From Spisula solida (lineage: Eukaryota > Mollusca > Bivalvia > Venerida > Mactridae): 64,000 nucleotides of DNA. The notes under the pieces were generated by a model that had not been told where the DNA came from, did no database searches, and saw nothing but the letters and a program-made list of their open reading frames with translations. Shown one piece after another: positions 55,868 through 64,000 of the stretch. The position numbers and the translations under genes were made by a program. The stretch spans positions 36,373,822 through 36,437,821 of the forward strand of contig OX365955.1 of NCBI GenBank assembly GCA_947247005.1, in the 5' to 3' direction. Position 1 is the first letter of the stretch; the number at the start of each line of letters is the position of its first letter.

Positions 55868-56460
55868 CAACAAACCCCTACTATACAGTATGAGAGAAAC
55901 CTCTTCCTTACAGTATAAGAGAAACACCTACCATACTTTATGAGACATTATGTAACATTTTTAGCTTGATAACTTCAATATAGGCCATTTCTGATTAGTT
56001 TATACATTTACTGGTAGTTATGACATATGCTGCCCCATACAGTTTATACATTTACTGGTAGTTATGACATGTGCTGCCCCATACAGTTTATACATTTACT
56101 GGTAGTTATGACATGTGCTGCCCCATACAGTTTATACATTTACTGGTAGTTATGACATGTGCTGCCCCATACAGTTTATACATTTACTGGTAGTTATGAC
56201 ATGTGCTGCCCCATACAGTTTATACATTTACTGGTAGTTATGACATGTTCTGCCCCATACAGTTTATACATCACTAACTGATTGATAATTATAATCCTTT
56301 CATATAAAATCTGACAAGAAGTCATTATAATAGCAATGTAGCATATATGCGCTCTGACTTGTTAGGTCTTTTTGTCGTTAGTTATTTCGTATTCATGACT
56401 GAAAAACAGAAAAAATGGTGTAAAACTGAAGGAGAAACCTTTTTATTATAAGAAGCATTT
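55868..56460 (+). other. FRRS1: Presumed 3' UTR or flank with 44-bp array
   Basis: Directly after the stop. No AATAAA was seen down to 57 kb, so the poly(A) site is unknown. About six copies of a 44-bp unit (CATACAGTTTATACATTTAC + TGGTAGTTATGACATGTGCT + GCCC) lie at 55997-56270. Confidence 0.55.
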
Positions 56461-56462
56461 CT

Positions 56463-56945
56463 GTATGATGCTGTTAATGCTGTATGATGCTGTTAATGCT
56501 GTATGATGCTGTTAATGCTGTATGCTGCTGTTAATGGTGTATGATGCTGTTAATGGTGTATGATGCTGTTAATGCTGTATGCTGCTGTTAATGGTGTATG
56601 CTGCTGTTAATGCTGTATGATGCTGTTAATGCTGTATGCTGCTGTTTATGCTGTATGATGCTGTTAATGCTGTATGATGCTGTTAATGGTGTATGCTGCT
56701 GTTAATGCTGTATGATGCTGTTAATGCTGTATGATGCTGTTAATGGTATATGCTGCTGTTAATGCTGTATGATGCTGTTGATGCTGTTAATGCTGTATGA
56801 TGCTGTTAATGCTGTATGCTGCTGTTAATGCTGTATGATGCTGTTAATGCTGTATGATGCTGTTAATGCTGTATGCTGCTGTTAATGGTGTATGCTGCTG
56901 TTAATGGTGTATGATGCTGTTAATGCTGTATGCTGATGTTAATGC
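56463..56945. repeat. 19-bp minisatellite, about 25 copies
   Basis: Unit GCTGTTAATGCTGTATGAT with variants GCTGTATGCT and GGTGTATGAT. It is either 3' UTR or just outside the gene. Confidence 0.95.
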
Positions 56946-57214
56946 TGTCTTTCCAGTATGCTGTGTATACACTATGTGTATATGTTACTGTTAATTAACA
57001 ATTATATGACAATACTGTGTAGTGTGTACTACATGTACATATCATTGTTCAGTTGTTATGTAAAACTTGTTTTTATAGGCTGGCCATTATATATTGTATG
57101 TTCTTTTGATAGTATTACTATTGTTTTTTCCCATGTTTGAGTTTGTTAGAGGAGCCTTGAACAACCACCACTATTATTATATGTTGCTTACTTGTGTTGA
57201 TTATATTTCTTTAT

Positions 57215-58391
57215 TATGCTCCCCGAAGGGTGAACATATAGTCGCCGCTTTGTCCGTCCTTCCGTCTGTCTGTCGGTCCGTCACACTTTTGTCTGGGCAA
57301 TAACTTGAAGAGTATTAGAGATATCAATATGAAACTTTATAGGTGAATAGACCTCATTGATTGGAAGTGCAGTGCACAAGAACCATAACTCATGATTGCA
57401 TATTTTTTGAGTTATTCACCTTTGTATTTTTTCATACTTAATTCTTGTCCGGGCCATAACTTGAACAGTATTAGAGATATTATTTTGAAACTTCATAGGC
57501 GAATAGACCTCGTTGAGAGAAAGTGCAGTGCACAAGAACCATAACTCTTGATTGCATATTTTTCTAGTTATTCCCCTTTGTAATTTTTTATACTTAATTC
57601 TTGTCCGGGCCATAACTTGAACAGTATTAGAGATATCAATTTGAAACTTCATAGGTGAATAGACCTCATTGAGAGGAAATGCAGTGCACAAGAACCATAA
57701 CTCTTGATTGTATATTTTTGGAGTAATGGCCCTTTGTAATTTTTCATTCTTAATTCTTGTCTGGGCCATAACTTGAACAGTATAAGAGATATCAATTTGA
57801 AACTTCATAGGTGAATAGACCTTATTGAGAGGAAATGCAGTGCACAATAACCATAACTCTTGATTGCATATTTTTTTAGTTATTCCCCTTTGTAATTTTT
57901 TATACTTAATTCTTGTCCGGGCCATAACTTGAACAGTATTAGAGAAGTCAATTTGAAACTTCATAGGTGAATAGACCTCATTGAGAGGAAATGCAGTGCA
58001 CAAGAACCATAACTCTTGATTGTATATTTTTGGAGTAATTGCCCTTTGTAATTTTTCATACTTAATTCTTGTCTGGGCCATAACTTGAACAGTATAAGAG
58101 ATATCAATTGGAAACTTCAAAGCTGAATAGATCTCATTGAGAGGATGTGCAGTGCCCAAGAACCATAACTCTTTATTCCTATTTTAGAATTGCTCCCCTT
58201 TGTATTTTTTCATACTTAATTCTTGTCCAGGCCATAACTCAAACAGTTTTGGATATATGAATTTGAAAATTCATAGATAAATAAATCTTATTATTACAAT
58301 GCAGTGGCAAAGAATAATAACATATTTTTTTAGCATTTTTTGTGTGACAAACGCCCCACGGGGAGCATAACCCGTCTGTGACGGCTCTTGT
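57215..58391. repeat. Bivalve ATGCTCCCCGAAGGG repeat, copy 1
   Basis: Begins TATGCTCCCCGAAGGGTGAA and ends CCACGGGGAGCATAACCCGT..GGCTCTTGT. Inside are about seven units of roughly 145 bp with 'cttgtccgggccataacttg', 'gaaacttcataggtgaatag' and 'cagtgcacaagaaccataac'. A long minus-strand frame across it is a by-product of the repeat. Confidence 0.85.
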
Positions 58392-58416
58392 ATTAACTTT
58401 ATTTTGAATTTATTAT

Positions 58417-58796
58417 GCCCCCATCTTTGTTTAGGGGTATATTGCTTTGCACATGTCGGTCTGTCTGTCTGTCTGTCTGTCAGTCGGTAAACCAAATGGT
58501 TTCCATTCTTTAACTTAACATTCAGATTGTTCATGAACAGTAGATTACCCAATTGATTTTGAGGCTCTGACCTTCACCATTTCTGACTATTCAAATGGTT
58601 TCCATTCAATAATACAAGAACGCTTTGCCCTAGGATCTTTCAACTTTACATCGAAGTCGGTCATCACTAATAGATGAACCCTATTGATTTCGAGGATAGT
58701 AGGTCAAAGGTCAAGGTCACTGACCTTTTCAATTTCTGACTATTGGGCTGCCATGGGGGCATAGGTGTTTTACGAACATCTCTTGTTTCGTGTTGA
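58417..58796. repeat. Bivalve repeat with GGGGGCATA end, copy 2
   Basis: Begins TATGCCCCCATCTTTGTTTA and ends CATGGGGGCATAGGTGTTTT..CATCTCTTGTTT. Two units each hold 'aatggtttccattc'. Confidence 0.8.
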
Positions 58797-59070
58797 TTTG
58801 TAAACACTTTAAAGTCATACATTGTCAACATAGTTTTGTTGTTTGATATAATGGCACTAGAATTCACCATTCCATTGGAGCCAGGTTTAATTCCCAGTCA
58901 AAGCATGTCATACCCTTCCATGAAAATTTGACAACAATGTTGGTTTTCCTTTTCATGTTGAGAAGTCAAGAAAAACTGGTTTTGTGAATCTGCTTATATA
59001 CATAACTGAAAACATAATTATATTTTCGTAACTACCATTTATCCCTTTGTGATCTTACCTAGTATTTTTG

Positions 59071-60529
59071 TGTCGCCTGAAAAGGCGACATATAGGTGTT
59101 ACTTTGGCGGCGGCGGCGGTGGCGGCGGCGACGGCGGCGTCACAAATTGCTTGTCCAGAGCATAACTTTGTCACCTTAAGTTCAAATGAGTCAAGAATTG
59201 GTATGCATGTTTCTTGCAATAAGCCGGAGTGCAGTGCGCAAGAACCATAACTCTACCTGTCATAGTTTTTGAATTATTTCCCTTTGATTGATTTTATTAG
59301 AGCATTTCTTGTCCGGAGCATAACTTTGTCACCTTACGTTCAAATGACTCTAGATTTGGTATGCATGTTTCTTGCAATAAGCCGAAGTGCAGTGCGCAAG
59401 AACCATAACTCTACCTGTCATAGTTTTTGAATTATTACCCTTTGATTGATTTTATTAGAGCATTTCTTGTCCGGAGCATAACTTTGTCACCTTACGTTCA
59501 AATGACTCTAGATTTGGTATGCATGTTTCTTGCAATAAGCCGGAGTGCAGTGCGCAAGAACCATAACTCTACCTGTCATAGTTTTTGAATTATTTCCCTT
59601 TGATTGATTTTATTAGAGCATTTCTTGTCCGGAGCATAACTTTGTCACCTTACGTTCAAATGACTCTAGATTTGGTATGCATGTTTCTTGCAATAAGCCA
59701 GAGTGCAGTGCGCAAGAACCATAACTCTACCTGTCATAGTTTTTGAATTATTTCCCTTTGATTGATTTTATTAGAGCATTTCTTGTCCGGAGCATAACTT
59801 TGTCACCTTACGTTCAAATGACTCTAGATTTGGTATGCATGTTTCTTGCAATAAGCCAGAGTGCAGTGCGCAAGAACCATAACTCTACCTGTCATAGTTT
59901 TTGAATTATTTCCCTTTGATTGATTTTATTAGAGCATTTCTTGTCCGGAGCATAACTTGGTCACCTTAAGTTCAAATGACTCAAGATTTTGTATGTATGT
60001 TTCTTGCAATAAGCAGAAATGCAGTGCGCAAGAACCATAACTGTGCCTTGCATCGTTTTTTAATTATTTCCCTTAGATTGATTTAATTTGAGCATTTCTT
60101 GTCCGGAGGATAACTTTGTCACTATGAGGTTGAATGACTTGAAACTTGGTATGCATGTTTCTTACCAAAAGTCCAAGTGCAGTACACAAGAACCGTAAAT
60201 CTACCTTATGCCATTTTTCAATTTTTTCCCTTTGATTGATTTTATAAGCATTTCTTGTCCGTGGCATAACTTTGTCACCATAACTATTAATGACTCAAAA
60301 ATAGGAATGCATGTTTCTTTGCTGTGACATGAAGTGCAGTGCGCAAGAATCATAACTCCCTTCAGATTGATTTTATCAGGACATTTTTTTGTCCAGAGCA
60401 TCGCTTTGTCGTTTTTAGTTCAGATGACTAGAGAGCTCTTGTGAGTCTGATATGTAGCCCAATACTGGATAGTTTTCCATGACAAATTTGCATTTCGTCA
60501 GGCGACACTTGCGACTCGCGGAGCTTTTA
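59071..60529. repeat. Bivalve TGTCGCCTGAAAAGGCGACA repeat
   Basis: Starts TGTCGCCTGAAAAGGCGACA (itself a palindrome) and ends GTCAGGCGACACTTGCGACT..GCGGAGCTTTT. It has a GGCGGC run at 59106-59140 and about nine units of roughly 150 bp with 'cttgtccggagcataacttt' and 'ggtatgcatgtttcttgcaa'. Units 2 to 5 are nearly identical. Confidence 0.85.
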
Positions 60530-61068
60530 TTGAATTCTCAAACCACCCACTTTGCAATGATCTTAAAGACTTTCTTAATGTTTTTATGAAGTCTGCAATA
60601 CCTGTACATGTATGTATACACATATTTTCTAGTTATGTTTATAAAGGGTTTTTACGCAATCTGCAATACATAATTATACACTTTGATATTTTAGTAATTC
60701 ATCTTCTAGTGAAAATATATGTATATTTTATAAGATATTTTTGTATCTTGTGAAATTTTCTATTTTCAATTTTTATGATCTGTTATCTATATATGTGATG
60801 TATGTTAAGTGCGAACAAACTAACTTGATCCTAGACCTTTATCCATGCATACATTACAAACCTCTTGCATGGAATGTATAATTTTTTTCTCAAGAAAATC
60901 GTGCCTTGCTAGTGATTTCGATTAATGTCTGTAGTACACCTTGTATATAGTCCTATTTCCTCACCGCTTACAAAATATAGGCCAAAATCTAATACTGTGA
61001 AATCGTTTTTAATTTCAATGGGACAAAATTTCGTGGTTTTGGTGAAAAAGACCATATCGTGGCCTCCT
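60530..61068. other. Unannotated AT-rich spacer
   Basis: Nothing recognised. Confidence 0.5.
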
Positions 61069-61318
61069 CGATAGCCTAGTGGTTGAGCGTTCGCTTCGAG
61101 TGTGGGAGGTCTTGGGTTCAATCCCTGGCCGCGTCATACCAAAGACGAAATAAAAATGGTACCAGAAATTCCCTTGCTAGACGCTCAGCATAAAAGGGAA
61201 ACTTGCTTCTCTTCTCTCATACCCTCATTACAATGGATATCATCAGGAATGAGGTGTCGAGAAGGATTAATATAAGTTGGAAAAACAATCGACCTTAAAT
61301 AAATTAGTATAAACTTAG
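61069..61318 (+). repeat. tRNA-derived SINE, apparently full length
   Basis: A box TAGCCTAGTGGTTGAGCG and B box GGGTTCAATCCC, with normal polymerase III spacing. A tRNA-unrelated body (CATACCAAAGACGAAATAAA, ATCAGGAATGAGGTGTCGAG) and an A-rich end TTAAATAAATTAGTATAAAC follow. Two damaged relatives lie at 44154-46033 and 55582-55700. Confidence 0.8.
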
Positions 61319-61328
61319 TAAGTACAAA

Positions 61329-62133
61329 AGGACCAGGTTTATGCTAATAGAATGTTCAAGGACCAGGTTTATGCTTATTGAATGTTCAAGGACCAGGTTT
61401 ATGCTAATAGAAGGTTCAAGAACCAGGTTTTTGCTAATTGAAAGTTTAAGGACCAGGTTTATGCTAATAGAACGTTCAAGGACCAGGTTTATGCTAATAG
61501 AATGTTCATGGACCAGGTTTAGGCTAATAGAATGTTCAAGGACCAGGTTTATGCTAATAGAAGGTTCAAGGACCAGGTTTATGTTAATAGAAGGTTCCAG
61601 GACCAGGTTTATGCTAATTGAAGGTTCCAGGACCAGGTTTATGCTAATAGAACATTCAAGGACCAGGTTTATGCTAATAGAATGTTCAAGGACCAGGTTT
61701 ATGCTAATAGAACGTTCAAGGACCAGGTTCATGCTAATAGAAGGTTCAAGAACCAGGTTTATGCTAATTGAAGGTTCCAGGACCAGGTTTATGCTAATAG
61801 AACGTTCAAGGGTAAGGTTCAAGGACCAGGTTTATGCTAATAAAAGGTTTCAGAACCAGGTTTATGCTAATAGAACGTTCAAGGACCAGGTTTATGCTAA
61901 TTGAACATTTAAGGACCAGGTTTATGCTAATAGAAGGTTCAAGGACCAGGTTTATGCTAATAGAAGGTTCAAGAACCAGGTTTTTGCTAATTCAAGGTTC
62001 AAGGACCAGGCTTATGCTAATAGAAGGTTCCAGGACCAGGTGTATGCTAATAGAACGTTCAGGACGAGGTTTATGCCAATTAAAGGTCGAAGGTCCAGGT
62101 TTATGCTAATAGAAGGTTCCAGGACCAGGTTAG
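61329..62133. repeat. 30-bp minisatellite, about 27 copies
   Basis: Unit GGACCAGGTTTATGCTAATA + GAACGTTCAA. It starts about ten bases after the SINE tail. Variant letters (gaatgt, gaaggt, gaacgt) alternate without a clear order. Open frames are by-products of the 30-bp period. Confidence 0.95.
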
Positions 62134-62916
62134 TTTGTTCAGATTAGGATAGGTATCTGCTCAATAATCGGTTTGGGGCATACATGTACTCATATGGACA
62201 TTTTAGGGTAAATAATTATCTTTTTTACTACCTTGTTGTAAATTCTATTTTTCTACAGCAATCTGTATGATATGTATATGTGTATATTTTCTTTTAGACT
62301 CACGTCTCAAATTTTTCTAATTGTTATTTTTATTTGTAATTTAGAATTCTTTGTGGTATATTTTATGTAGGCTGGCCTGACATCTTATTACAAGAAGTTG
62401 AGATACTTGACTTTGGTTTATGTACAAATAATAACCTTATATAAAGGAAACCTAGTATGAAGTTGTAAAGATCATTTGTGCTACAGGTTTAAGAAAATTA
62501 ATATTTAGTTGTCTAATATGAATCATAGGGGTATGTCCTCTTATATGCCACTACTAGTTTTTTTATTTTAAGGTAAACCAGAAATATTTTAAAAATTTGA
62601 TTAATTTTCGTCAATTTCACAGATGAACTAAATTGCGAAATTAAATCCCATCAAATAACTGATGTCATTAATTCGTAAACAACAGATTTGTCGTTCAATA
62701 TTTTAAATCCACAAATTTAAGAAAAATCACCAATTTGAAATTACCATTTGACCAATATCTGTTAAATTAAATACCTGTGAAAATTAATGATATTACAGTA
62801 TATTTGTATATTATATTGACTGAAGAATGGATCTGGAACATTGAGATTGTTGCATGATATTATGATAGATTGTAATGATAGCCTACTGGGATATAATAGT
62901 TTTACCAATCTCATTA
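62134..62916. other. Unannotated spacer
   Basis: About 62560-62800 is rich in AAATT words in both orientations and may be an old transposon copy. No gene is seen. Confidence 0.4.
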
Positions 62917-63162
62917 AAATCAGACCCTAACATTTGCTCCATTTCTTCACGCTGTAAGAGATCTGACTACACTCCATAAGAGGTCATGTTCAAAAGACCA
63001 CTCTAGCGCACAATGACGACACGTAGCCTTAGCAGTGTTTCACTGTACTTTCAGATTTGTGAAAGCAGCGATTTAATTGTATGACGTAAAGTTCACACGG
63101 ACATGACCCCACACAGATCCTATATCTGCGTAAAGTAGTGAAGCGTAATAAGGGTCTGATTT
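62917..63162. mobile_element. 246-bp inverted-repeat element (AAATCAGACCCT ends)
   Basis: Ends AAATCAGACCCT and AGGGTCTGATTT. Inside, AGATCTGACTACACTC and the inverse AGGATCTGTGTGGGGTC extend the symmetry. No coding content. Confidence 0.7.
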
Positions 63163-63344
63163 GTAGTTTTACTTACTATACAGATATTTAACACTAGATT
63201 ATTAAATAGTGTTTTAGAAAACATTTTGTTTCGTTTTATTATTACCAATTAAGAATCTCAACAAAAATTTGTTGCCTTAAACTGTGTTGCCTAGAACACA
63301 CTTGAAACCTCGAGCAAGTTTCGCTTTCTTAATAAACCCCTTTT

Positions 63345-64000
63345 TATGCTCCCTGAAGAAATTCGGGGGAGCATATAGTCACCAAAGTGTCCGTGCATGC
63401 ATCCGTCCGTCACACTTTCTTGTCCGGGCTATTTCTCAAGAATTACTGCTCAGAATTTAATAAAACTTCACGGATAGCTTCACTACCAAGTGGAGATGCG
63501 CATATCGTTTGCACATTCCAGTTCGCTGATTATTCACACAGTTATGCCCCTTGGAAGATTTGCACTATAACTATTTACTAAATTCTTGTCCGCGCTATTT
63601 CTCAAGAACCACTGCTCAGATTTTAATAAAACCTAATGTATAGCTTCACTACCAAGTGGAGATGCGCATATCGTCGGCATGTTCCGGTTTTCTGATTATT
63701 CACACAGTTATGTCCCTTGGAAGATTTGCACTATAAATTCTTGTCCGCGCTATTTCTCAAGAACTACTGCTCAGATCTTAATAAAACTTCATGGATAGTT
63801 TCACTACCAAGTGGAGATGTGCATAACGTCGGCACGTTCCCATTCGTTGATTATTCACACAGTTATGCCCCTTGGAAGATTTGCCATATAACTACATACT
63901 AAATTCTTGTCCGCGATATTGCTCAAGAACCATGACTGCTCAGATTTTAATAAAACTTCATGGATAGCTTTACTACCAAGCGGAGATGCGCATATCGTCG
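63345..64000. repeat. Bivalve ATGCTCCC..GGGGGAGCAT repeat, cut by window end
   Basis: Starts TTATGCTCCCTGAAGAAATT with GGGGGAGCATATAGTCACCA. Four units of about 165 bp follow, with 'cttgtccg.gctatttctcaagaa', 'cttcactaccaagtggagat' and 'ttattcacacagttatgccc'. It is related to 57215-58391. The right end is outside the window. Confidence 0.8.

Noticed and set aside
57416..58159. 247-codon minus-strand frame with four similar blocks
   Set aside because: It coincides with the ~145-bp units of the ATGCTCCCC bivalve repeat. Blocks repeat with the DNA unit and no protein family is recognised.
61069..61141. Functional tRNA gene
   Set aside because: A and B boxes are good, but the anticodon and acceptor stems do not pair well by eye. 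The same head-body sequence recurs at 44154 and 55582, which marks it as a SINE.
61304..62109. Frames of 172-187 codons in the 30-bp array
   Set aside because: Period divisible by three keeps frames open. No start context, domain or splice support.

Overview
The window is AT-rich animal DNA with spliceosomal introns, many short inverted-repeat transposons, tRNA-derived SINEs and several long repeats of the kind common in bivalve genomes. Those repeats carry phrases such as 'aaacttggtcaca', 'ctaggtcactaggtca', 'cttgtccgggccataac' and 'atgctccccgaaggg'. I infer a marine bivalve mollusc. Genus and species cannot be told from this sequence. No bacterial, organellar or viral gene was recognised.

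One gene can be read completely. It lies on the + strand from the ATG at 21421 to the TAA at 55867, in 19 coding exons. Every junction is GT-AG and every phase joins, giving an 821-residue protein. Its order is signal peptide, Reeler domain, a TDAP-rich linker, two DOMON domains, a cytochrome b561 core with four candidate heme histidines, and a last transmembrane helix with a short acidic tail. This is the ferric-chelate reductase 1 (FRRS1/SDR2) architecture, but with two DOMON domains in tandem. The two DOMONs are encoded by exon triplets of almost equal length and identical phase (189/99/193 and 180/96/199 nt), so they look like an intragenic exon duplication. Both copies keep a Met and a His that could ligate heme, and both carry a furin-like basic motif (RRRR, RKKR) in the same place.

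From 1 to 21.4 kb no gene is recognised. The stretch holds a 19-bp array at the left edge and two large foldback elements: 1994-5309 with target duplication GGAGA, and 5739-9575 with target duplication ATTTT. It also holds a pogo-like element (10740-11485), a palindromic element (15829-16523) and a hAT element with an 8-bp duplication (17700-18976). The hAT element keeps a broken transposase C-terminus and sits inside an older inverted-repeat element (17312-19399).

From 21.4 to 55.9 kb the introns are loaded with minisatellites (periods 45, about 22, 31, 69, 35, 18/9, 31, 36 and 66-69 bp), three copies of one small transposon, and nested insertions. One of these is a SINE split in its B box by a C/G-rich foldback. 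The 69-bp array of about 3 kb in intron 11 is the largest. Nearly all long open frames in the window are by-products of arrays whose period is a multiple of three.

From 55.9 to 64 kb come the presumed 3' UTR or flank (44-bp and 19-bp arrays), four long bivalve interspersed repeats, an intact-looking tRNA-derived SINE followed by a 30-bp array, and one more small inverted-repeat element. The sequence ends inside a repeat.
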